Shown here piece after piece: positions 10,561 through 23,115 of a stretch of DNA of 64,000 nucleotides (positions are counted from its first letter, which is position 1; each line of letters starts with the position of its first letter). A program made the position numbers and the translations under genes. Location of the stretch: positions 1,606,808 through 1,670,807 of the forward strand of contig VCAZ01000021.1 in the NCBI GenBank assembly GCA_005784505.1, written 5' to 3'. The notes beneath the pieces are model-generated. The model saw only the letters and a list, made by a program, of their open reading frames with translations, was not told the origin of the DNA and made no database searches. The stretch is from Bagarius yarrelli. Lineage: Eukaryota; Chordata; Actinopteri; Siluriformes; Sisoridae.

Positions 10561-12030
10561 TCCTCTTTGCCTTCTTCTTCTTCTTATTATACATCATAAG
10601 GTAACAATGTGTTGGAACACTGCACAGAAATATATTGTTACAAATGATTTTATTTGCAATTATATTTCTATGATACATGTAAATTAATTAATTGAATTGA
10701 TGATACATGTAAATGAATGAATGAATGAATCAATCAATAAATCAGTGTTACAGCCCAGTAATTATAATTTGCCTCAAAAGTCAACAGTGTGTTAAGGGAA
10801 CACTGCTAGCCACTAAAATACATGGAAATCTTTAAAATGTAATTTAAATTCATTTACAATTAGGTTTTTTAATTTTCATGACACAGATACAACAAAAACA
10901 CAGATAAACAAAGAAAATGAGGCCCAATTTATCAATTTATAAACTAAAATAAATATAAATAAATAAAATATAGCATATTAGGCCTACGTGACGGGTCTCA
11001 GCTCCGGTTTATCTTCTGACTATCATCCTATTTAATGTTATTTATGTAAGAAAGTGGTAGCTCAGTGGTTAAAGGTGAACTTCTGCACAGTTCCCAGCAT
11101 GTCCAAATGTCACTAATGAAGGTATCTGCCACATGCCAGAAATTTCTTGACAACAGTTTCGTTCACAGTATCAGCCATGTAGACCAATCATATTGTCAGA
11201 AACTCACCAGTGGACTTCAATTCCAATTATCATTACACAGGTTCTAATAATATTCATTGGTAGCTTAAAACTAAATTTGATGAGGTATTTAGCAGTTTTT
11301 AATGCATTTTTATGCTAGTGGTTCAACAAACAACGTAACAAAAATATATCTGATTCATTCATGTAAGCTGTCTATTAAAACAATTGAATACTTTATACAG
11401 ATTGAGTCATTAGTTTTTTTTTTTGCCTGTTCAGCTTTAACCCCTTCAACAGTAATAAACTTAATACTGAATTTAAAAACAGCTACCAGTGTTTATTTTC
11501 ATTTTTATTAGTATGTCTTTCTTTAATGTTTCCAGTAATTTTCGTTGTCACCTCAGCTAAGCAAGAGAATGCTATGAATAAAAGAAAAAACTGTGCTTTT
11601 CAATGTTTTCAATGAATTTATAAAGCTGTATGTTTACATATTATAATTAAATCAGTTCTCTTATACATCACAATATGAGTGATATAAGAGATGGGTAGTG
11701 TGCAGAGAAAAGATTGCTATTAATTAGTAATCTTTTTAGTGTTCAAAGTTACAGATCACAATAAGAATAAAGATTAACATAGATTTATGTACCCCAAGTC
11801 TAGTATAAAAATAGATTTTTTTTTTCCAGTAATTTAGTTATTCTTTATATGATAAATAACAGGCCTAAATTACCACCTACGTTTAATTTTTAAGTAATCT
11901 CGATTACTTTTTAATTGAAACTAAGGTCGCATTACAAATCGCTGTTTGCTGCCTATATAAGTGCACTCAATAGAGCATACAAATGCTGGTTATGTAGTGA
12001 CTATTTATACAATAGCAAGCAAAGTGGGAA
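10561..12030. other. Intergenic between opn4 and tmem53
   Basis: It contains a TCTTCTTCTTCTTC run near 10575, a weak (AATG)n run at 10710-10730 and a tRNA-like fragment (gtggtagctcagtggttaaagg) near 11053. The rest is AT-rich DNA without recognisable genes; the frames at 11065-11247 and 11302-11511 show no supporting features. Confidence 0.4.
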
Positions 12031-12038
12031 CGAACCTG

Positions 12039-12056
12039 TGACGTCAACCGGAAGTG
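12039..12056 (+). promoter_or_regulatory. CRE plus ETS sites in the tmem53 promoter
   Basis: A perfect palindromic CRE (tgacgtca, 12039-12046) is directly followed by an ETS-type site (accggaagtg, 12047-12056). They lie about 130-150 bp upstream of the tmem53 start codon, typical for a TATA-less housekeeping promoter. Binding is inferred from the motifs only. Confidence 0.6.
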
Positions 12057-12187
12057 TAGAGAAAACTGTTCTTTGAGTCGCTGTCACAGTGCTGCTGTAT
12101 ATCATAGAGGAAGAGGAGACGCTGTGACTCGTTTTCATATTTCACATTAATGGCAGTCCGACAATAGGGATAATTAGACGTCTCAAT

Positions 12188-14129
12188 ATGGGAGATAATG
12201 GCATGGACTACAACATAGTTTTTCCGGAGCCAGAGATCTCAGGTAAGTAGGATTGGATGCACCAGCGTTAGCTAGCAGGCTATCTGTAGCAAGTTCCGCC
12301 TCTTTTCAATGGCGCTGTTGTGCAGTGGAGCCGGTTGATGTTTAACGGCATCCTTTCATAATCCACCACATACCGTCGAGTGCTGCCTACCCTGTCATTT
12401 GCCAGTCAACATTTCAAATAAATGTCTGAAAATGGTTTTTTAATTTACATGCATAGAAAAATAACTAAATATTTAAATTTTGGGTCCAAACGTCTGGAAG
12501 AACAATGCTATAAAAATTCTCGACTAGACAAAAGTAATAATGGATGATGATGATAATAATATAATAAATAAAAATAATAATAGCTGGGGTGATTAAAATG
12601 ATCCATTAACCAACAGTATAATGTTAAGTAATAACGTTTAGCACCTTATAATCTTTTAGTAAACCATAGTGAACCATAACCATTGCACTTTTGAAGGTGT
12701 AGTGAAGGTTAACATTAGTTAATTAACCCAGTAAACAAGTAATTCTTTTATTCTTCTGTATGAGCTCATTCTCTTGATCTGTCCGCCTGTCTGTTTTTCA
12801 GTATTCTGTAAAGTTCTTCTCCAAGTTGATCACAAATCAGTGTTTAAAGTTTACACGAAATACTATAAAAAAAACCAAACCAAAGGCATTCAATGACCAG
12901 ACTGATCCAAGCTACAAATAATACATGTATAATAAATGAAGGAAAAAGGGGGGAGGAAACAAGAATAACATTAAAAAAGAAAACGAATAAAAAAGTAAAG
13001 CAAAGAATAAAAGAAAAAGAGAGATTAAAATAAAGAAGAGCAAAGAGAAAAAATATCAAATCTAAAAATTCATAGATTTAAGAGCTGTCTAAGCTATTGA
13101 TTTATTCAATGCCATGTAAACACGGACGAACACAACGTGAAACAGAGAACTGGTCAGTCAGATCATTTCTATGGTGTGTGTATATATAAAAATTGCGCAT
13201 TGTGCGTGCCTTTCCTTTATGTTGTACTCCTTGTTTAGAGAAATACTGGCATGGATCGAAGCAACCGGTCGTTATCCTTCTAGGCTGGGCCGGCTGTCGA
13301 GACAAGCATCTATCAAAGTACAGCTTGATTTATAATGAACAAGTAAGCTGTACACTTTGACTGGGTCCTTAGTTAAATCTGTTATTCGTTTTACAGCAAA
13401 TTATAATCTTAGCAACTTCTGTTTCTTCTGCCATCATTTCAGGGATGCGTAACCGTTCGCTACACAGCCCCCTTAAAGACAGTGTTCATCTCTGAATCGT
13501 TTGGCTACAAGGAACTCCGCAGCATTGCACACAAACTGCTTGACATCCTGTTTGACTATGAGGTGGAAAACAACCCAATTTTCTTCCATGTCTTTAGCAA
13601 TGGAGGCTTCATGCTTTACCGCTACATGGTGGAGCTTCTGCAAAGTCACAAGCAGTTCAGCTCACTGTACGTGGTGGGCTCGGTGATGGACAGCTCACCA
13701 GGGAGCCAGAATGTTATCGGGGCCCTACGAGCTCTCAAAACCACTCTGGGCACAAAGGTCAACGTCCTGCTGCGCTGTCTTCTCCTGGCTGTGTTTGCTG
13801 TGACTGTGTTCCTGCTTCGAGTTGTCTTATACCCCTTGACCAAACACTTCCACAAAAACCACTATGATGCCATGATGGAGCGTCCAGCGCCTTGGCCTCA
13901 GATGTACCTTTACTCCAGAGCAGACCGTGTGATCAGGTATAAAGACGTGGAAAAGATGGTTAAATTACTACAGGAAAAAGGGGTGCCCGTAGAGAGCTTT
14001 GACTTCATTACCCCGGCTCACGTCAGCCTGTTCCGAGACTGTCCTGATGATTATTCAAACAGGTGCTGGACTTTCCTGAAGAACTGCATGACCAGCTGTG
14101 AGGAGACTTTAATGAAGAAACACATGTAA
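12188..14129 (+). CDS. tmem53: Transmembrane protein 53 (TMEM53/NET4), three exons
   Basis: Coding join: 12188-12242, 13239-13342, 13443-14129, giving 281 residues against about 277 in human. Intron 1 (996 bp) opens GTAAGT and ends TTTAG in phase 1; intron 2 (100 bp) opens GTAAGC and ends TTTCAG in phase 0. The protein starts MGDNGMDYNIVFPEPE, then KQPVVILLGWAGCRDKHL (about 26-43), GCVTVRYTAP (54-63) and FHVFSNGGFMLYRY (about 101-114). A hydrophobic membrane segment follows at about 160-184, then MYLYSRADRVI (about 207-217) and TPAHVS (about 243-248). The family (DUF829) has an alpha/beta-hydrolase-like fold; Ser105, Asp214 and His246 are at positions expected of a catalytic triad, though activity is not established. 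In mammals TMEM53 is a nuclear-envelope/ER protein that restrains BMP-SMAD signalling. The start ATG is the first after the CRE/ETS core, and the exon phases join cleanly. Confidence 0.93.
12243..13238 (+). other. tmem53 intron 1
   Basis: The donor is G|GTAAGT and the acceptor follows a pyrimidine-rich tract ending ccttgtttag. No repeat family or nested gene was recognised; the minus-strand frame at 12844-13059 is a low-complexity string. Confidence 0.75.
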
Positions 14130-14930
14130 ATAGGTTACACTTATTGTATTACAGGGTTGGATGATGCACTTAAAATCTTACAATACAGATACTTTAGGAT
14201 ATTATAATGATGTATTATGTATAACACAATACTTAAAAGCTGAATAATAGTACAGTGTATTTGGAAAAGTATTTCATTGATAATTTATTCTGAATTTCTT
14301 GAACAGAAATAACATCCAGAAAGCTACTGATTACTGTTTTTTTTAAAAGATATTTTTAAGGCATTTTAAAAAGGGGGGGAGAGGGAGGCAGGTGGAAAAG
14401 ACCTGAGCCAGAATCGGGTCGCCAGAATACTTAAGAAGTATTTCATTAATGCCCTTAATTAACCAGGAATACTTAGCTTTGTCTTATATTACATAATCTA
14501 TCCTAGCAGTTAAAGAGTAAGGGCCGTGCTCAGGGGCCCAGCAGTTGTAGGTTGTTGGTCCTGAAAACTGGCCAGTCCAACACCTTAACCACTGATCTAT
14601 CACATAAGTGTTGTAATTTTCCTGTAACTGATGACAGTATCGAGAGTATATCCTAATAAGACCTACCATATTGTGTTTCCTTTTAAATAATTGTAATTCA
14701 TCTAAAGGTACTGTTGGGTGTACAAACCTTCTTTCTGTTTAATTTGTACCGATTAACTTTATACAAATTTTTATAAATTTATCTGAATTGTAACTTTTGT
14801 CATTATCTAAATGAAGTGTTGCACTCTGTATTTGTCTGTTAATGTGAATTCTACTTTTTTTTTTTAAATTTTAATCTATTAAACATTCTCAATTTGTTTA
14901 TAACTTATGTGCCTTCCAGGAATAAAGACT
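14130..14930 (+). other. tmem53 3' UTR with poly(A) signal at 14921
   Basis: AATAAA at 14921-14926 is followed by a T-rich stretch and is the most plausible end of the transcript, about 790 bp after the stop codon. The UTR would include an antisense SINE fragment (about 14500-14610). Confidence 0.45.
14500..14610 (-). repeat. tRNA-derived SINE fragment, antisense
   Basis: Phrases such as gctcaggggcccagcag and caacaccttaaccactgatct are the reverse complement of the common teleost SINE head and body (…gtggttaaggtgttgg…). The copy is truncated and its B box is degraded. Confidence 0.55.
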
Positions 14931-15020
14931 CATTTTTTGGAAGGCCATTTGGTTGATGGTTCTTGTTTGGTGTTTGAGGTGCTCAAGACATAAGATAATT
15001 TTGCCAGACATACATAATAT

Positions 15021-15387
15021 CGACAAAAGTTTTTGAACAACTGACCATAAATTCAATATTAATAAAAATACTCTATTTTAGCTTTAGTCTTTATCTCACT
15101 TCTATAATAACCCCTTTAAATGCCCTTTCACTTGATTGTGGATCATGGCTGTGGAGATCCTCAAATCCATCCAGTTTGATCAGACTCTAATGTTGGAAAA
15201 AGGATTTTTGGGGTGCAGTCAGTGTTGCAGTTTATCCCAGCGGTGTCCCAGTGGAGTTAGGTTATAGTCAGTGAAGGTATAATGTAATGCTGGAACATAC
15301 AAAAAACATTTTAGACAATCATGCCAAAATTTGGGAAAATATACACTTATGTGGGCGTGCTGGTCAGGTGTCCAAAAATTTTTGTCA
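15021..15387. mobile_element. Internally deleted Tc1-like element with 26-bp terminal inverted repeats
   Basis: The left end (gacaaaagtttttgaacaac, from 15022) and the right end (ggtcaggtgtccaaaaattt, from 15362) are imperfect inverted repeats of about 26 bp. The inside keeps phrases of the same Tc1-like family (ggctgtggagatcctcaaat, ggggtgcagtcagtgttgcag, gtgtcccagtggagttaggt). At 367 bp with no open transposase, this is a dead, deleted copy. Confidence 0.65.
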
Positions 15388-15901
15388 ATTCCCCCTGGAG
15401 TTCCAGGCTGTAAACAGTTTTATCCACGCTTGCAGTGGAAAGATATTTAGGCAGGTTGAATCCGCTGTTGCCAGCAATCATAGTCGCAGCAGCACTTCAG
15501 ATTGATCATGCAGATCTCCCTATTGGATGACTCGACCTATTTTATATTTGAATTTCTTTTTTAAAAAGCTTTGTTTGTTACTTCATTTATCTTTTAAATG
15601 TACTGGTGGGACAAAGATTTTATAGACAATTGAATATCGCTTACTGGAGTGCACAGGTTATGCACTGTCGTATCTAGGAGCACCTGTAACTCATTTAAAG
15701 TTATTCAAAGTAATTGTAATTGCTAAAGAGAGGTTACATTAAAGATTTGTATTGAAATATTTTTGAAACATGTATCCAAACGTTTTAATAATTGCACTTC
15801 TGGTCTGCTGTGTGCATAATGTTCGGTAGGGGGCGACATTTCTCTTTTTAACACATTTTTCTAACTAATAGCGTTATATTTCATCAAAGATAACAGCCAA
15901 T
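15388..15901. other. Intergenic, nothing recognised
   Basis: No exon or repeat was identified apart from AT-rich sequence and scattered short direct repeats. Confidence 0.3.
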
Positions 15902-16046
15902 CACAAAATAATATGCAGTTTATATTATTGTTTTATTACCTTTTGTTATTTTTTACTTATTACTTATGTTACATTAGATATCTAAGTAATAAGCGAAAAT
16001 AATCACAGGTAATAAAACAATAATATAAACTGCATATTATTTTGTG
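15902..16046. repeat. Long hairpin: perfect 39-bp inverted repeat
   Basis: The left arm 15902-15940 (starts cacaaaataatatgcag) is the exact reverse complement of the right arm 16008-16046 (ends ctgcatattattttgtg). Inside these arms the pairing continues imperfectly (cttattactta at 15956-15966 against taagtaataag at 15983-15993), so nearly the whole 145 nt can fold into one stem with a small loop around attagatatct. Confidence 0.9.
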
Positions 16047-19000
16047 AGCTAGATGTAAGCAAAGTGTTGCCATCTTTTGGGGGAAAAACAGTGTGTTTAT
16101 AAAATAGTATATTGAAAAAATGAAAAAGTTTGGTACAGTTGTTTGTCATTCCCTGTCAACCTCTTGACACACAAAAGAAGAATGACACCATTAAAATGAT
16201 AGCTAAAGTAAAAAGCTGGTTGTATGGCCTTCATGCTAAACACCTTATTATTGAATTTCATTTATGTGGCAAGGCAGTGTAATATACAGCACTTCATAAT
16301 GGTAATGCCTATGAAAGAAAAAAAGTGTTGCATTTGCCCTCAGAGTTAATGAAGTCTCACAGCGTGATGTGGGGAAATTGTGGTGGAAAGGGGTCACTAG
16401 GCCTCTTCAGCCTCCTCGCCCGTGTAAAATGGCTCTTGTCAGCTCCGAAGTATTTTTGAACACTCACAGCGAGCCAGCCATGAGAAAAATGATTTTAAAA
16501 AGTGTTTTTTGACAGTATGTGACAGTAACATGTACCGTGTTATGTGTTTTTTTATGAGTTGGGATAAAAAAAAAAAAAAAAAGTACATAAAACCTTAAAA
16601 AATTAATGTTTTTTTTAATATATGAGCTTTCTTTACCAAGCTAGCTTTAAATGTATTTGCCCTGCATCCCAATTTGTTACCCGACACTTACTGTCCTTGA
16701 TTTACCCTGAAAAAACTCATACGTTGAAATGTCCTTTTTAATGTCAGAACATTATTACTAATTTATTCTCTAAAGCTTTTTATTGGACAAAGTAAAAAAA
16801 CAGGATAAATAATGAATATGTATTGGCCATTATAATGAATACAGCAATAATGATTTGTCTTGCGATGTTAATCTTAAAGGATAGTTTATAATGAGGTGCA
16901 CGACTGATTAATACATATTACATCTTTTGTAATATGAATGCGAGGAAAGTAATAGACAATTTATGGGCAAAAATTCGTGGACATCCTACAGCACACCAAC
17001 AATCATGTCTTTTTAATCTGTTGCTACAATGAGACAAAAACACTGTTTCTGCATGACATTGCTCTTGTGCACAAAGCCTGATAGTCATATATATCAATTT
17101 GATATGTTTTTGTATTCTGATCTTTCATCAGGGAATGCATGGATGCAATAGTTATCAGAACAGGTTAGGAAAATAATCAGTGACGAAGGTGTGCTGTGGG
17201 ATGAGAAGCTAAACAGTATTCCCTGACCCCCTGATATGTCTTTTTCTCTAATACCACAGCAAGTTGCCAATTATAAGATCTATCAATTGATTACTAAATG
17301 GTATTTTATGTTTAAATGTTTGTAGTTTCATTACAACTGTAAAATTAAGTGGGTAATTTATTTGTGATCCATTCATTAAACAGGTGCAAATACTTGCTCG
17401 CTCACCAACCTCTATTTTTGTTCTTCTTCTCATTCTTAAAGAAAATGTGGCATTAAGGACAGTTAGATTAAAATGCAGTAATAATAATAATAACATTAGG
17501 ATAACATGCTTTTGGAATAAAATAAAAAATGCACAGAAAGATCAGAAACCTCTCAAATGAAATAACAGAAAAACTATTTTTACTGCATCCCTAATATTTG
17601 CAAATGTAATCCATCTGAAAGGTTCATATGAATGTCTTAACTGCCAAACATCATACATTTTTGAGCACTAAGACATGCATTATTCAGTCCCAATAATATA
17701 TAAATGAATACATTAAAATTCCACACTTTTTCTATTAATGGCACGGAAGTACCCAAACACACACACACACTCGCACAAGTCAACATCTGCGACTGCAGAC
17801 TGCAATATCTAAGGCTCCAGTATAGATGGTTCTGTGTTCTTGAATTTGAAGTACTTTTATCAATAGACTGCCTCGAAGCAGCCACTCATTTGCTGGCTGT
17901 AAAAAAAATGACGTGAAATGGACTGAGATTACCTGATCAGTAATTCTTTTCATGTTTGCTAAAGAGGATCAGTGTAAATTCTAAAAATTCAGCGCCATAC
18001 AGTGTTGTTTGTCCCAGCAGCTGCTTATGGGAAATTATATAAACTATTTGAAATGATGCCAGTTTACCGTTTAATGTTTGATTATAGTTTGATTTAGTTT
18101 AGTCCTATGTGTTAATAAATAAATTAAAAACATGTACTATTAACATGTTTAAAATTTGGTCATATATTCATAGGTATTATGTTGTAGTTATGGTTAGCTA
18201 TTTTTTGCCATAACTTATTATTAGCCCATAATTAAATAATTATCCTTTTGAGTATTATTGCATAATTATTTATGAACTGATACCGTTCAGATAAACTAGC
18301 TAGCTAAATTTAAAACTACTGCGAAAATCTAATAGCTACTTTGTCAGACGAAGAATAAAGCAACTGGGCAGCCAATTTATCACACAAAACCAAAATGTAC
18401 TGTATATATACATGATGTTCCAATAATATCCCACAATAAACAAACTTCTCCCATTTTACTTTGTAAACTATTCGTATACAAGAAAAATGCTAGTTTTGTC
18501 ATGCTACACAATACTGGAAAAGTGGTTATGTTGTAGATAGCTCAGCTCCTGTAATGCTATTTGAACTGGACGCAGTAAAGCTGGTTGTACTCTGGTCAGT
18601 CATCCACACTCTTACAAAAAAAGATTTTTATTGAATACTTGACATAGTATAAAAGTAAATAGGATTACGTTGTGTGTATTTTTTTCCTGAAATTTACATT
18701 TGTTTTTTTTAATTCCAGAGGGTTGACTGGTGTGTGTGTGTGTGATGAGCTGTCTGCAGTCTTCATCAATAGATGGCACTATCAGCTAGCCGTACTGTGT
18801 GTTCCCAACAATAAGCTTCTTTATAGAAGCCGCTAAAAGACATACAGTACATACAGACAGTGATACAGCTACGGAGAGCAGTACGTTTATGAACAAAAGA
18901 AACAGTCTTCCAGCGAACCCCTCTTTCACTTACAGGCAGGTACCTTGTCCAGATTGGTGGAAATGTCCAGTCCCTGTCCAGATGGTGTGATTTGGAGGTG

Positions 19001-20000
19001 ATGAACGTCAGAATTTTTGACAGTCACAAAAAAACAAAACAAAAAACAATTCATTAAACAGTGCTGAAATTATCATCTAACGTTATGATTTTTTTCTCAG
19101 CTTATAGGTGGGTAAAAAAAAGTAGAATTACACCAATACCAGAGTACGAATACTGACATTTTTTCCTAGTACTTGCCGATACTAATACTTTTTGGGGTGT
19201 GGGATTATTTGTATAGCTCTTGGGTTTTCTCTTGCCATTCTTCTTGTTTTGCAAATGTTTGCTGCAGAGTTGCTTGCCGTGTGCTTACGTTACTGATTCT
19301 CTGTTCTCACATTTGTGTTTTAATTCCAGATGTTTTATCAGATTAGTTGTACTATAAGCACTTTGTACCTTGAGATTTTTCTGGAATAAAGTTTGCCGTT
19401 TGCCATGTGTGGGTCATCATTCATTTGTAAATATTTCCACACTACTGACCCTGACATTCTGTCTGTGTTTTTACTACTTTAAGTACATAAATTGAGTGTC
19501 AGGCCCTTGCATCCTTAGTAAAAGTGTAAGTCACATTTTTTTTTCAAGTTTAAAGTTGTCAAATATATTTACACACAGACACACAACAACTTTTATCTAT
19601 ATGTGTTCCACTTTTCAGGAGGAATCTGACAAATCTGCTGCATCACACTGCAGCAATGCCTTCGGTTGAATTCCTGCTCCTGATCTGATATGATATTGAT
19701 GTCCCCTATCCTAAATAAAATCTGGAATGACTGCAGGATATCCAGATATGTTTTATCTCCCCTGTATCATGTGTGATATTATCTTTAGAAGTTCAGAATT
19801 ATTATTGATATTATCTTCAGAATTTTCCTTTTTTATGTGAAAAAGTAACAGATTTGGTGTTGAATTTATTTGGTACATAAATATATAGAAAGAAAAATAT
19901 ATTTTTTAGCTTAGAATATATATGTACTACTATTGTATTTCGAAATATTATTAATTGCATTTTAAGTTGTTTTTAATCATTGTTAGTGTAATGCAAACAA
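16047..20000. other. Gene-poor stretch
   Basis: It holds a poly(A) run near 16567, a short CA run near 17758, a GT run near 18733, and a degraded segment with 'accaataccagagtacgaatactg' type words near 19131 that resembles a common teleost DNA-transposon fragment. The block near 16370-16490 (gcctcttcagcctcctcgcc) is GC-richer. No gene was found. Confidence 0.4.
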
Positions 20001-20060
20001 GATGCCAGTAAAGGCTAAAATAGTCATGATGGATGCCAGTAAAGGCTAAAAGTTCATGAT
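20001..20060. repeat. Tandem duplication of about 30 bp
   Basis: The phrase gatgccagtaaaggctaaaa followed by (a/t)agttcatgat occurs twice back to back (20001-20031 and 20032-20060) with minor differences. Confidence 0.8.
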
Positions 20061-20159
20061 CTCGCTTTCCTAAACCAGGCTGTGTCACACCAGCATATTT
20101 TAAAGAATATTTTTGGGTTTGAAAGTCTGAGATGATTCATTTTTTGTTTTTCAGCTTTA

Positions 20160-20509
20160 AGTGCATAGTGTCAGGAAACAGACGCCACCCACTGGCCCTT
20201 GTTTGTCCCCCTGCTATGGCCACTCGATGCTCTCAGTAAGCCAGCGTGGGGCTGTTGTAACACCGATGGCTCTTTTTCCTCCACACCTGCTTTTCGGCAG
20301 AGCTGCGATGTAATGGAGCTTCAAGCCGCTCTTTTCTCCTCTAATGAGCAAAGCATCCCACTGAAGCAGCCCAAGGCCGATGGCCCCCTCTGAATTTGTA
20401 ATGAAAGAGGGAAAGAGGGACGGGGTCATCTTTGTCATCTTTGCTTTGACAAACTTAAAGCGCACTGCTGATTGAAGAATTGAATACTCCAGAGGAAAGA
20501 GCAGGGTTT

Positions 20510-20544
<35 letters not shown>

Positions 20545-20830
20545 GTGTGGTTCTGCCTTCTATAGCCCCCCACCAACCCTTACACTCTACTTCCAAGCCG
20601 ATGAGGAAACAAGAGAGAGCAGAGGGGCTCTCGGCGTGAGCAGTGTGTGGTGAGCGCGGCCTTGTTCAAAGTGACTGTGCTTCACAGAGCGGCTTCATGC
20701 AGGCACCTCTGCCTCCTCGCAGGAATCCAAGCTGGCAAGCGCCGAGGCCCCAGCTAATGCTCTGTCAAATTAGACTTACAAAACAAAGTCAGTGCCATTG
20801 CACATGCACCTGCACACACACACACACCAC
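20160..20830. promoter_or_regulatory. Candidate conserved noncoding block with embedded (GT)n
   Basis: Unlike its AT-rich surroundings, this block is GC-balanced, non-repetitive and free of splice-compatible long exons. It contains homeodomain-like words (tctaatgagcaaagc near 20340, cagctaatgctctgtcaaat near 20751). A (TG)n run occupies 20514-20542. Regulatory status is an inference from appearance alone. Confidence 0.3.
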
Positions 20831-21877
20831 ACAAATACTGCTGATAGCAGGATGGTGCCTTCGACCACAAGTGTAGGCTACATGCATGACAAAGCGATGT
20901 ATGTGCTGTAGGAGAATAAAGCCTGCATCTTCCTGCACATGTGTGTGACATTTCAGGCACACACAAATAGTGGTTTGGCATAAGGCTTACTGTGCATGAG
21001 ATCATGTGTGCATATGTGTGTGTATACTTAATTTGACAGCAGGGGCTGAAGCGCATATAGGGTGCAGGAAGCAAACGCCTGTCTAATGAAGGTGAGAAGA
21101 GTAGTCTTGTATGACAGGTCTCCGGAGAGGGAGACTCACAAAAGAGATGCAGACGATAGCAGCGGGGCTTTTGATTCCGCTGTGCGCCTTGACATTCCCA
21201 CTTCCCTTATTCTCTTGCCGAAAGCAAATCCCTTTGTTATCTGTTCTGTACAACACGGTCAATTGTTCTCCATGTAAAAACCACATAAGTCAATGTTATA
21301 GGTACAGAAAATGAATTAGTTTTAAGTGAAGCGTTGATATAAATAGTGTGCCTCAGGCCTTTTTTAAAACATGCTGAATTTTTTGTCTTATTATTATATG
21401 ACATAAAACAAGCTTAGATTGGTCACAGGTTGTTGGTCAACGTGAGTCAGCGAGTTAGAAAAGACAATAATTTTTATACAAACTATTCTGTACTATTCAC
21501 CGTTTTATATTTGAATAAGGGACATTGATCATATTCTGAAAAAGCCATCATCCAGTGCCGGCTCTAAATAAAAGTAACCTTTGCTTCAATACAATCTGTA
21601 ATCCTGACATTATAATAATCTTCTTTGTGTCCTTAAGAGGATAGGAGTGTGTTTAACTTTGGACCCATTAAGAAAAATTTTATGATTTATGCAGTGGTTG
21701 GTAGACTAATATCTTTAGAATTTTGCCTGCAAAGCTGATTCATCTTTAAGACTGATGAGAGGAGGTTGCTCTCTATGCAAAACGCATTAGGCCCAAATGA
21801 GGAGTCTATTACTCAAATCTGGCTGATAATTCGTTATTCGGAGTTCACCAAGTAAGCAGATTTGAATATGTTATTGA

Positions 21878-21920
21878 GATGATGACGATGATGATGACGA
21901 TGGCGACGACGATGATGATA
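21878..21920. repeat. GAT/GAC trinucleotide microsatellite
   Basis: An impure run of gatgacgatgatgatgacg words, read in frame as Asp/Met-rich but with no surrounding gene. Confidence 0.85.
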
Positions 21921-22740
21921 AGAGAGGCCTCGCACCTCTGAAGCATTGGGTTATTGTGACTTTGAAAAGCCCCTAGATACACATTGTTTATCTGCACATT
22001 TCCTTACTGCCTCACAACACACACATAGCACACACACACCCAGCACAGAAGGTACCCTGGGGACTCATAACAGAACTGTTTGCAAGAGCACAGCCTATTC
22101 ATCATAGGTTAATTAACACATAAGGCTTTTATCTTTCTCACTGAGCAAGCTGCTTTTGCTTTCCCATAGTGCAACAGCGACTGAATATGGACTGACACAA
22201 AAAAAAGTAGTGACTTTTATGAGACAGGAAGGCTTGAGGGAAAATTATTTCAACAGAGTGACAAAAAAGGTGCTAGATAACGATGTAGAAACGTCTGAAA
22301 TAAAAATTAATTGTCTGTGAGGCTTAGGGATAGGCATGACTCTATACTTGTTATTCCATTATCTGTCTTGTATTAAGCTTAGCTAAAATTGACAAATTAG
22401 TTGCAGTTTACAGGACAAACTAATTGGAAATCAAAGAAAGATTGAAGTCCAAGAGAAAACTGAAGTGTAAAGCAGAAAGTGTAAAGGACCATGACAGGAC
22501 ACGATAAATAATTATAAAATAATTACTGAGGCTCTATGTTGAAGGGAGTTACTATTTTCTCTTTAAAGCAGATATTTTTCTGCGCATTAAGAACGGTTTT
22601 ATTTCTCTTTAGGTTTCCACAGAAATAGGTTAAAGGCAGAGTATGGGATTTGGTTTAAAAACATTTTTGGGTTTCTATTTAAAGGGTTTTATGGTCTTGT
22701 TACACGGGTCAAAGGGTCTGAAAGATGACAGGTGATTACA
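21921..22740. other. Intergenic
   Basis: It includes a GC-balanced part at about 21940-22160 that could be regulatory, then AT-rich DNA. No gene was found. Confidence 0.3.
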
Positions 22741-22880
22741 TTTTTGGTGTGTTTTGATATTAACACATAGCTTATGTAGTTTATGTGCTTTTACAAATTA
22801 TCTCAACTGCAGCAACAACATGTAATCGGCTACTATTTTAATGTTAGATATTTTAGTACTGTTACTAACTGGGTGGATGT
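22741..22880 (+). repeat. Interspersed repeat family X, copy B
   Basis: tttttggtgtgttttgatat, cacatagcttatgtagttta and gttagatattttagtactgt align in order with copy A at 4064-4195, in the same orientation. Confidence 0.65.
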
Positions 22881-22980
22881 AATTTTGCCAAGTGCAATGT
22901 GATCCTAAATTATTATCTGTTATTAATTCTGAATCAACATTTTAATGAACCAATCATAACCATGTGACATAACCATCAGA

Positions 22981-23115
22981 GTGCGTCAAACAAGCCAGCG
23001 GATTGCATTCTGCCAACCTGGGTTTGATTCCAGCTTGAGTCCTTTCATGCTTATCCCATTTTCACTTAACCTCTCTCTCTCTGTCCTGTCAATAAAGGCA
23101 AAAAAAAACCCCAAG
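22981..23115 (+). repeat. SINE-like element ending in a purine tail
   Basis: It has a B-box-like phrase (gggtttgattcc, near 23020) then tttaacc/ttaacctctctctc and cctgtcaataaaggcaaaaa, the 3' end of a widespread teleost SINE family. The head is degraded. Confidence 0.5.
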
